This document shows positions 56,075-64,000 of a DNA stretch of 64,000 bases, piece after piece. The stretch's first letter is position 1. Every line of letters begins with the position of its first letter. The stretch spans positions 1 to 64,000 of the forward strand of contig NZ_CP031031.1 in the NCBI RefSeq assembly GCF_003711225.1. Direction: 5' to 3'. The position numbers and the translations under genes were made by a program. The stretch is from Runella sp. SP2 (lineage in GTDB: Bacteria; Bacteroidota; Bacteroidia; Cytophagales; Spirosomataceae). The notes below the pieces were generated by a model, which saw only the letters and a program-made list of their open reading frames with translations, did no database searches and had not been told where the DNA came from.

Positions 56075-58120
56075 ATGGGACTCGATAAAATTGACCATTT
56101 AGCTGAGAATGCCTTTGAAGGCTATATTGTAAGAAAAGACCTGCTGGAACAATTTCGCAAAACCTATCCCGTACCAACGTACGTCATTGAGTTTTTGCTT
56201 GGTAGATATTGTGCAACAACCGATGAGCAGGAAATACAGGAAGGATTGGAAATTGTTAAAAGACAGTTAGCCGATCGTACCATTCGCCCAGGAGAAGAAG
56301 AATATTTCAAATCCAAAGCAAGAGAAAAAGGGTCTATAAAACTAATTGACATCATTACAGCAAAATTGGATGCGGCTACTGACAGCTACGTGGCCACTAT
56401 TCCAAGTTTGATGTTAAATAAAGTGCGTATTTCTCCCGAAATCGTCAGTGCCAATGACCGAATGCTGACCGGAGGTTTCTATGCTGAAATAGAATTGGAG
56501 TATGATGCTGCCATAGCTCAGGAAAACAATGGACGACCTTTTGGGGTCGCCAACATCAGACCTATCCAGTTATCTCAAAGAAATGTCTTGGACATTTTCT
56601 ACAAAGGCCGACAAGCGTTCACCCTGGATGAATGGAAAGATTTTTTGATTCGCAGTGTAGGTATGGAGCCTACAGAATTGAGTGAAAAGGCAAAAAATGT
56701 CTTATTCGTCAGAATGATTCCGTTTTTAGAGCGAAACTATAATATGATTGAATTGGGACCCAGGGGGACTGGGAAGTCCCACCTTTACCAACAAATTTCT
56801 CCCTATTCACATTTAGTTTCGGGTGGAAAAGCCACTGTTGCCAAAATGTTTGTGAATATGGGAAGTGGCGAACGAGGGCTGGTCTGCAAGTACGATGTTG
56901 TGTGTTTTGATGAAGTTTCAGGGGTGTCTTTTGACCAGAAAGATGGCGTAAACATCATGAAAGGTTACATGGAAAGCGGTGAGTTTAGCCGTGGAAAAGA
57001 GCCGATTCGCGCCGATGGTGGCATTGTGATGGTTGGAAATTTTGACGTAGATGTAGAGCATCAGCAGCGAATCGGGCATCTTTTTGGTCCTCTGCCCGCT
57101 GAAATGCGGGATGATACTGCTTTTATGGACCGTATTCATGCTTTTGTGCCCGGTTGGGATTTCCCCAAATTAAATAAATCTTATTTTACTAATCACTTTG
57201 GCTTGGTAAGCGATTTCTTGGCCGAATGTTGGACTCGATTGAGAGACATTAGTCGAATTTCAACCGTGTTGCCACGCATTGATTTTGGCGGAGCGTTGAA
57301 CGGACGGGATACCACCGCCGTAAATAAAACCTTAAATGGCTTATTGAAATTGATGCAGCCAAATCCGGCAGAGCCCATTTCGGACGAGTTATTGGAGTGG
57401 GCAATTAAAATATCTCTGGAGTACCGAAGACGGGTAAAAGAACAGCAGAAAAGAATAGGCTCAGCCGAATTCAGAAATACCCATTTTAGTTATCGAATTG
57501 GGGGCGATGGCGTAGAAACTTTCGTCACAACACCGGAAATACACAGTGAAAATACCATAGGTGAAGACCCGCTGCCTCCTGGCCAGATTTGGGCATTAAA
57601 TACAGGTGGCCAGGAAGAAACTACGGGCCTCTACAAAATCGAAGCAAATGTGGGCCCTGGCTCGGGGGTTAAAATATTAAATAAACCTTCACCCCCACAG
57701 TTTCAAGAAAGTGTTCGATTTGCCGAGCAAAACTTATATAGTAAAACAAAAGAGTTGGTGGGTGATCGAGACCCTCGTTCCCGAGAATTTTCATTACAAT
57801 TACGGGCCTTTGATGCTTCCAAAAGTGGAAACGGTATGGGCATGGCAGTACTCATAGCCTTATGCAGCGCTATTCTTGAAAAAGGACCAAAAGGAGGCTT
57901 AATCATTGTCGGCCAACTCAACTTGGGTGGTTCCTTAGACTTGGTTTATAATGCCGTAAACTTGGCGGAGCTGGCAGTAGAGAAAGGAGCAACCTCACTT
58001 CTGATTCCTTTAAATGCGAGAAAACAACTCAACGAATTATCAGATGAAATGATCACCAAAATCAATATTCAATATTATACAGATTTGAGAGATTGCCTAA
58101 TTAAGGCGCTGTTGGATTGA
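56075..58120 (+). CDS. brxL: BREX AAA+ Lon-like protein BrxL
   Basis: The 681-residue protein has the BrxL N-terminal region (DKIDHLAENAFEGYIVRKDL), an AAA+ domain with Walker A GPRGTGKS (Gly228 to Ser235) and VVCFDEVSGVSF. A Lon-protease-like C-terminal domain follows (SGNGMGMAVLIAL, QLNLGGSLDLVYNAVNLAELA). The usual catalytic serine motif GPSAG of Lon is not evident (GNGMGMA instead), in line with BrxL acting as a DNA-binding ring rather than a protease (family knowledge). It ends the type I BREX operon. Confidence 0.93.
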   Translation: MGLDKIDHLAENAFEGYIVRKDLLEQFRKTYPVPTYVIEFLLGRYCATTDEQEIQEGLEIVKRQLADRTIRPGEEEYFKSKAREKGSIKLIDIITAKLDAATDSYVATIPSLMLNKVRISPEIVSANDRMLTGGFYAEIELEYDAAIAQENNGRPFGVANIRPIQLSQRNVLDIFYKGRQAFTLDEWKDFLIRSVGMEPTELSEKAKNVLFVRMIPFLERNYNMIELGPRGTGKSHLYQQISPYSHLVSGGKATVAKMFVNMGSGERGLVCKYDVVCFDEVSGVSFDQKDGVNIMKGYMESGEFSRGKEPIRADGGIVMVGNFDVDVEHQQRIGHLFGPLPAEMRDDTAFMDRIHAFVPGWDFPKLNKSYFTNHFGLVSDFLAECWTRLRDISRISTVLPRIDFGGALNGRDTTAVNKTLNGLLKLMQPNPAEPISDELLEWAIKISLEYRRRVKEQQKRIGSAEFRNTHFSYRIGGDGVETFVTTPEIHSENTIGEDPLPPGQIWALNTGGQEETTGLYKIEANVGPGSGVKILNKPSPPQFQESVRFAEQNLYSKTKELVGDRDPRSREFSLQLRAFDASKSGNGMGMAVLIALCSAILEKGPKGGLIIVGQLNLGGSLDLVYNAVNLAELAVEKGATSLLIPLNARKQLNELSDEMITKINIQYYTDLRDCLIKALLD

Positions 58121-59390
58121 GAGTAAATGACCTGTAACCTTTTCAAGGTACTTTACCTCTGTATAACAACTGTGCTGATAATCAAAAAATTATTATTTTT
58201 TATAACCATCTTGAATCGTCGTTGAGGTAAAGTTTGTTGACGGGGAGACCTTTGAATAGAATATAGAAATTGCGAAAATATACTAAAGGATTTTGTTAAG
58301 CAGTCATTGGTCTGGTGAAAAAATAAGATTTGTAATGGATAGAGGTCTGTGGGGTGATCCTGTTAAGCCATATAATAACGCTGACTATTTTAAATATCAA
58401 TAATAACTCAAAATAGATAATTTGCAAAATTAACTATCTGATTGATAGGTGTTTATGTTTTTTTTGTGATGCTTAAATACTCTTGCTCGATAACTTTTGA
58501 GAAAAAAACTTTGATAAATAGTTTACTATTGTTAATATTGATTTTAGTTAACAGAAAGGGCATAGCCGTAAGTACTCAAAATACAGATAATTCTTTATAT
58601 TAGTGTATATTAAGTACTTTCTCTACTTAACGAGGGAATTGATACATATTTTAAATATCATTGAATTAAACTGGGCTTTATTGTAAGAATTGATTAATAT
58701 ATTGAATATTAATTAGTTGTACAGTGCTAGTATTTCTTGTAAATATTTGATTTTCAGTCGTTTAAAAATATTTATGTTATAAAGCCTTAAATTGGCTAGA
58801 AGTAAAGAATAGTTTTTTATATTCAAAGTGTTTTTTATTATAATTTATTGATTTTTAAGTTAAACAATAAATGTAAAAAAAGTGCAATCTATCATTGTTT
58901 TAATATAATATATATGTACATAAACAACCTAAAATAGGTGCATTTATTTTACAACTATCTAATAAAAAATGACAAGTAATTAATTATTTTACTATTTATT
59001 AAATGTTTTGAAAAATCCAATACCTTTTACAAAACTTCTCGACTTTTTCTGATTTATCTGTTTTGTGTAATTTTTTTAGTTTTTACTTAAATTAATGTAA
59101 AGTGCACTATATTTTTATTTATAATGTATAGCAAAAACTATTAAATAGTAAAATTAGTTTCATATTAAAAATAAAATCATAACTTACATTTATAATGTAA
59201 ATTTGTTAAACGATATTTACGTACCTAAAATTAATAGATGTTGTTATTTTATTTTTTTGGAAATTTGCTCAAAATATCATATTTTAATTTGGGTTTTATC
59301 ATTGATTTATTTACTAAAATACTATTTTTTCACTTTCCTATTTTAGTTCTTTAGATGACTATTGGGTATTTATTTCAAATACTAATAATT
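58121..59390. other. Long AT-rich intergenic region between BREX and the SrfB/SrfC pair
   Basis: About 1.27 kb without a convincing gene. It holds one 10-bp inverted repeat (ACTTTACCTC near 58151, complement near 58223), a 22-codon frame at 58335-58402 that I do not trust, and a possible -7 element TAAATTTG at 59198-59205. The AT content rises steadily toward the SrfB-like start. Confidence 0.5.
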
Positions 59391-62300
59391 ATGACTCTTT
59401 CATTGATTACAAATTCGGGAATTCAAGTTCATAAATTTACTTTAAGAATAGACCCTAATGCTGAGGTAATAGGCACAATGGGCTTTTATGAAAATGTAGA
59501 TAATATAAGAGCCAAAATCTCCTTAGAACACGCTTTTTATCTTCCCGATCAAGACTGTTGGGTACCTAAGCAATTACTAAAATTACATGACTACCTTGAC
59601 GAAAAAGGCTACTTAAAGGAGGGAATCAACTATAACCTTATCAAACCTTTTAAGTTAATTGAAGATAAAAATTTTTTCACAGTTAGTGATATATTTACAT
59701 GTCTTGAGTATTTTTGTTCAACTGACGAAAAAGCCCTTTGGCTTCCTATTCCTTACTTCAAAAAGGATAATACTACCAAAAATAGCTTTGGGCCTATTTC
59801 TTGGGCTAGAATGATGATTAAGGAAGTCACAAGAAAAAATCCAGAACTTAAGACAAATAGCTCGTTCAGAAGAGAGAAGGGAAAAGATTATCACATTGTC
59901 ATTGCATTTGACACCAACATAAGTAATCATCAGGATGTTTATTTTGCTCCATCAGATAGAGACACTTTAGATGGAGAAAACCTTTTCTCTCTTTGTCAAA
60001 ATGAAGACTTACTCCTAAACTTCTGTAATGCACAATATAACTGTGATTGGGTTGCGAACTATCTAAAACGTATTGTTCTTGATGGTAATGAGCCAACCCA
60101 ATTTCCGCACCTTAAATATTTAGCTTATTATATTTACTTCATCAAGTATTTGTCCGAAGTTACTTTGTTTGATGAGAAAAAGGGTGGGTATTTGGCGTTT
60201 CCCGAGGTTACTTTGTACAGCGATCAAGTAACACCTATTGAAGTTGATTTGGTTCTTGATATTGGAAACTCAAACACATGTGGGATATTATTTGAAAGAC
60301 CAAGTAAACATAGACCTTTCAGTTTCAAAAATGTAAAAAAACTAAAGATTAATGACTTGAGTATGCCAGAGAAAGACTATGATGATCCTTTCTCTATGCG
60401 GTTAGTATTTGTTGATACAAAATTTGGGTATTTAGATATTCCAGAGCATAAAAATTTTAAATGGCCCAGTATTCTACGTATTGGTCAAGAAGCAAATAGG
60501 CTTATTAATAAACGTACTACAAATCAAGGAAATAGTACAGAGACCGTAACACATCATTCAAGCCCTAAAAGGTACTTATGGGACACAAAAAAAGCCGAAT
60601 ACCCTTGGGAGTTTATTAATTTCTCAGGAAAAAACATTAAAGAAGCGATTTACTATGAAGGTGTATCGGAGCAGTTTAAAGAAGATGGGGAGTTTGCCCT
60701 TGACGGAGTATTTTCTTTTTCGCCTTATTATTCTCGTAAATCATTAATGACATTTGTATTTATGGAAATACTTCTTCATGCCATTTCCCAAATAAATTCA
60801 CATGCGTTTAGAAATGAGCATGGCAGTATAGAAACTCCTCGTAAAATTAAGCGAATCACTATCACCTGTCCTACTTCTATTATACAAAAAGAACAAGTTG
60901 TATTGAGAGAATGTGCAGAAACAGCCGTAAGGGCTTTACAACGGTTCTTCTCTGATACATTCTTAGGGTCTTTTATTGATGAAGAAAAAATAGGAGGTGA
61001 TTTAGAAATTATACCCAGCCCGAAAGATTTGGCAAGAAAAAGAGACCAAGTAGCATTTCGAAAAGATTGGATTTATGATGAAGCAACGTGTGCACAACTT
61101 GTTTTTCTTTACGGTGAGATTTCCAAAAGATACCTAAATAAAGCGGAAACTTTTTTTGATCTATATGGTAGGCTAAGAGAGGATGTTTCATACCCAGATA
61201 AAAAATCCCTAACTATTGGCTCTATTGATATTGGTGGGGGAACAACTGATTTGATGATATGTGCTTACCAAAATGAGCCTGGACAAAATTTGGCTGTCCT
61301 AAAGCCTCAACCAATTTATTGGGAAAGTTTCAATTTTGCTGGTGATGACTTACTGAAAGACATTATTCAACAAATACTTATAGAAGGTTCTATAAATAAG
61401 AAAGAAGACATTGGCTGTGTAGGGGTTCTCACGAATGCTGCTAAAAATGCTGGAGTAGTGGACGTAAATGAAAAAATACTCCGTTTTTTTGGACCAGACA
61501 ACGCCAAACAAAACTATTTAGACCGAATACGTAGGAAAAATTTTGTGGTTCAAATAGCTATCCCCATAGCCCTTCGTTACTTACAACACACCATAGATGA
61601 TAAATTAGATGAAGAAATAGCTTTTTATGATTTTTTCCCGGATGTAAAGCCAAACCCAGAACTTATTCGAGCAATCAATGATTTCATGGGTGCAAATTTC
61701 AAAATTGAAACGTTATCTTTCAAACTTTCTAAAAGGCGCGTTTCTGAAATTGTGGAACAAACTTTTGATGCCCTATTTAGGCAACTTTCAGGAATTTTGT
61801 CGGCTTATGGTTGTGATTTCCTGCTGTTAGCAGGGAAGCCTACTACATTACCAAAAGTTCGAGAAATTTTTGTCAGATATTATCCTGTATCACCCGAGAG
61901 AATTATATCCCTCAGTAAAAACAAATACCGGATTGGTCGTTGGTATCCATTTGCAGACGACTTAGGATATATAGAAGATCCCAAAACTATAGTTTCAGTA
62001 GGGGCTATCATTGCATTAATGGGAGGAAAATTGGACAATTTAGACGGGTTTAGGCTCAATACTCAGCCTCTTAGACAACAGCTTGGAGCTACTTCTGATT
62101 ATATTGGTACATTGGATCAATACACACACTTAATTGATGATTGCTTTATTACTCCTGATATACACATAGGTGAAATTGAAGTCCATAGTTTACCTATAAA
62201 ATTAGGTTATAAGCAATTGCCTAATAAATATTATCGTGGGAGACCCATTTACAAGTTAGAGTTTAACGACAATGAAATAAAGAAACTCGTAAAAGAACAA

Positions 62301-62561
62301 AACTCACTTTTGACCGACAATTCGAAGGACTTGGACAATGCAATACAAGAGTACAAGGTTTTACTTAAAAACAGTATGCCTTTTAAAGTAAAAATTCAGA
62401 GAAATTGGAGTGAAAGTAAAGAACATCTTTCTATCATAAGACTACTGGACAGTAGTAGAAAAGAGCGTTCTAAACAGCTTTTATCATTAACTATAATGAC
62501 TTTGGCAGAAGAGTATAGTTATTGGCTTGACTCTGGCGAATTTGTCCTCAATTTACGTTAA
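59391..62561 (+). CDS. SrfB-family protein with actin/Hsp70-type ATPase fold
   Basis: I prefer the ATG at 59391 (MTLSLITNSGIQVHKF), because the SLI-NSGIQ pattern is near the start of known SrfB proteins; another ATG lies 36 bp upstream. The 1,056-residue protein has an actin-like ATPase core: phosphate-1 loop VLDIGNSNTCGILFE (Asp290), phosphate-2 loop GSIDIGGGTTDLMI (Asp613) and an adenosine-type motif LLAGKPTTLPKVREI near residue 820. SrfB was named in Salmonella, where srfABC is controlled by SsrB; its function is unknown. It ends 38 bp before the SrfC-like gene. Confidence 0.8.
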   Translation: MTLSLITNSGIQVHKFTLRIDPNAEVIGTMGFYENVDNIRAKISLEHAFYLPDQDCWVPKQLLKLHDYLDEKGYLKEGINYNLIKPFKLIEDKNFFTVSDIFTCLEYFCSTDEKALWLPIPYFKKDNTTKNSFGPISWARMMIKEVTRKNPELKTNSSFRREKGKDYHIVIAFDTNISNHQDVYFAPSDRDTLDGENLFSLCQNEDLLLNFCNAQYNCDWVANYLKRIVLDGNEPTQFPHLKYLAYYIYFIKYLSEVTLFDEKKGGYLAFPEVTLYSDQVTPIEVDLVLDIGNSNTCGILFERPSKHRPFSFKNVKKLKINDLSMPEKDYDDPFSMRLVFVDTKFGYLDIPEHKNFKWPSILRIGQEANRLINKRTTNQGNSTETVTHHSSPKRYLWDTKKAEYPWEFINFSGKNIKEAIYYEGVSEQFKEDGEFALDGVFSFSPYYSRKSLMTFVFMEILLHAISQINSHAFRNEHGSIETPRKIKRITITCPTSIIQKEQVVLRECAETAVRALQRFFSDTFLGSFIDEEKIGGDLEIIPSPKDLARKRDQVAFRKDWIYDEATCAQLVFLYGEISKRYLNKAETFFDLYGRLREDVSYPDKKSLTIGSIDIGGGTTDLMICAYQNEPGQNLAVLKPQPIYWESFNFAGDDLLKDIIQQILIEGSINKKEDIGCVGVLTNAAKNAGVVDVNEKILRFFGPDNAKQNYLDRIRRKNFVVQIAIPIALRYLQHTIDDKLDEEIAFYDFFPDVKPNPELIRAINDFMGANFKIETLSFKLSKRRVSEIVEQTFDALFRQLSGILSAYGCDFLLLAGKPTTLPKVREIFVRYYPVSPERIISLSKNKYRIGRWYPFADDLGYIEDPKTIVSVGAIIALMGGKLDNLDGFRLNTQPLRQQLGATSDYIGTLDQYTHLIDDCFITPDIHIGEIEVHSLPIKLGYKQLPNKYYRGRPIYKLEFNDNEIKKLVKEQNSLLTDNSKDLDNAIQEYKVLLKNSMPFKVKIQRNWSESKEHLSIIRLLDSSRKERSKQLLSLTIMTLAEEYSYWLDSGEFVLNLR

Positions 62562-62599
62562 TCCAACTTGCCTGTTAGAACCGCTTTAAAGTTAAAAGT

Positions 62600-64000
62600 A
62601 TGCCGAATTTATCACAACAACAACTGCAAAATATTGCCGATAACACTGGAGAATTAGGGAAGATTCTTAATGAAGGGGTGAATTGGGTAAAGAAGAATCT
62701 TGAAGGAAAGAATAACGATGCAATTTCATACGAATTAAAGCGTCATAGACGTACTCTAAATAAAGTGCGCTTTGCTGTTGTACAAAAGCCAACCATAGCA
62801 CTGTTTGGTGCTAGCCAAGCAGGCAAGTCTTATTTGGTAAAGAATATCTTGTGTGATGAAACAAATCAACTTAAGATTCCTGACCATAGGAATTCAAATA
62901 ATAATAAAAATTTTATAACAGATATTAACCCAGAGGGTGGCGGTGGAGAGGCCACGAGTTTGGTTACTCGCTTTACTTATACAGAAAATACTGATGTAAA
63001 TATTCCTCCAGTCAAGATTAGATTTTTATCTCCTAAGGATATTTTTTTGGTAATCTTAGATAGTTATTTTTCGGATTTTAGCAAACGCAAAAATGCCCCT
63101 GAGATTACGAAAAGTGATATTGAACACTTCTTGGAAACTCTTAAAGATTTATTTGGTAATATAACCCAACATGTTTTCTCAGAAGATGATGTGTATGATA
63201 TAGAAGAATATCTTACCTCTACTTTTGAGTCCAATCAAAAAGGTAAGCTTATTGCTTTCAAGGATGCGGCTTTTTGGAAGGTAATCGCTGACAATATTCA
63301 TAAAATAGCGCCCCAAGACTGGACAGATGTGTTTTCAATCATTTGGGGAAATTCTCCAGAGTTGAACAAGTTATGTAAGTCGCTTATTGATGAACTACAA
63401 AATATTAATTTTTCTACAGAATTATACGCTGATTTTGATGCCGTACTTAGAGACACAGGAGCTATTCTGGATGTTAAAGTATTGAATAAGTATTTTGTAG
63501 GGGCAGGTACGCGCGTTACGCTTGTGTCGAGAGAGGGGAAAAACTATGGAATAGATGCCAGTCATTTGTGTGCTTTGAGTTCGGAAGTTATTTTTAATAT
63601 TTCTACTGAATCTGTTGCGAAAAACCCATTTATTAAAAATATTGACATTCTTGATTTTCCGGGGGCCAGATCTCGACTCAAACAGGATGAAAACGACACA
63701 CTTACCGATGAAAATCTTACGAATATGCTTTTGCGTGGGAAAGTTGCCTATCTGTTCAATTCCTATTCCAATCGGTATGAAATAAATAATCTATTTTTTA
63801 TTACTAACAGTAGCCAAAGTAATGTTTCAGGCCTTGCTGAATTGGTAAATAATTGGATTTCGTACAATATTGGAAGTACTGTAGAAGAAAGAACATATAC
63901 ACTCAGTAACTTTACAACCCCTCCCATTTTTATTATTTTCACCTTTTGGAATCGCCAATTGGACTACGACCAAGACAACGACCCGAAGGACTTAAATCAT
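62600..64000 (+). CDS. SrfC-family P-loop GTPase, 3' end outside the window
   Basis: The ATG at 62600 opens a frame that stays open to the window edge (467 codons). After a helical N-terminus (QNIADNTGELGKILNEGVNW) comes Walker A LFGASQAGKSYL (Gly70 to Ser77). A glycine-rich loop and Thr (EGGGGEATSLVTRF) could be switch I, and ILDFPGARSR (about residue 350) is the G3 motif. This is the pattern of dynamin-like or SrfC-type GTPases. In known operons SrfC follows SrfB, as here; no SrfA-like gene is visible upstream. Confidence 0.78.
   Translation, partial: MPNLSQQQLQNIADNTGELGKILNEGVNWVKKNLEGKNNDAISYELKRHRRTLNKVRFAVVQKPTIALFGASQAGKSYLVKNILCDETNQLKIPDHRNSNNNKNFITDINPEGGGGEATSLVTRFTYTENTDVNIPPVKIRFLSPKDIFLVILDSYFSDFSKRKNAPEITKSDIEHFLETLKDLFGNITQHVFSEDDVYDIEEYLTSTFESNQKGKLIAFKDAAFWKVIADNIHKIAPQDWTDVFSIIWGNSPELNKLCKSLIDELQNINFSTELYADFDAVLRDTGAILDVKVLNKYFVGAGTRVTLVSREGKNYGIDASHLCALSSEVIFNISTESVAKNPFIKNIDILDFPGARSRLKQDENDTLTDENLTNMLLRGKVAYLFNSYSNRYEINNLFFITNSSQSNVSGLAELVNNWISYNIGSTVEERTYTLSNFTTPPIFIIFTFWNRQLDYDQDNDPKDLNH

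Noticed and set aside
58335-58402. A 22-codon reading frame after the BREX operon
   Set aside because: Too short, no ribosome-binding site or conserved pattern; chance cannot be excluded.

Overview
The window reads as a large accessory replicon (plasmid or plasmid-derived island) from a Bacteroidota, most likely a Cytophagales-type gliding bacterium. The grounds are the PorP/SprF-type and gliding-motility C-terminal-domain proteins of the type IX secretion system, AT-rich intergenic DNA, TANNTTTG-type promoter elements, and an iteron origin next to an initiator-protein gene. I cannot name the genus from sequence alone.

Layout. 1-2300: the 5' end of a secreted adhesin-like gene, a complete IS630-family element with a -1 frameshift signal inserted 30 bp upstream of that gene, and a decayed IS5-type transposase. 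2300-9300: a second-copy-type glutamate racemase, small membrane proteins and lipoproteins, a secreted caspase-like protein with a barrel-like C-terminus, and a conjugation coupling ATPase (TraG/VirD4 type) without a visible relaxase. 9290-36070: an unusual island of envelope genes. It holds five more caspase-family proteins (two of them 4-kb WD40-caspase proteins, one broken by two in-frame stops), TPR proteins, a T9SS type B adhesin with its PorP/SprF-like partner, a GNAT/N-acyl amino acid synthase-like enzyme, and a pair made of a 733-residue cytosolic protein and a one-pass membrane protein. Eight of these genes form one tight operon ending at a strong terminator. 36400-40330: the replication and partition core, with seven 18-bp iterons, DnaA boxes, a Rep_3-type initiator, ParA, ParB, and two near-identical 25-bp palindromes inside parB that I propose as the centromere (parS). 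40290-42044: an AbiE toxin-antitoxin pair whose upstream inverted repeat shares its half-site with the operator of parA. 42291-58120: a type I BREX operon (brxA, brxB, brxC, pglX, pglZ, brxL) with an McrBC pair built into it by overlapping reading frames. 59391-64000: an SrfB-like actin/Hsp70-fold protein followed by an SrfC-like P-loop GTPase that runs off the window.

How the parts fit. The replicon keeps itself by iteron-controlled replication, partition and AbiE addiction. It protects its host with BREX plus a methylation-directed McrBC nuclease. It also carries two sets of genes whose joint function I do not recognise: the caspase/T9SS surface island, and the SrfB/SrfC pair beside BREX. 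These two are my main candidates for an undescribed system. All family names rest on motif recognition by eye; no database search was run.
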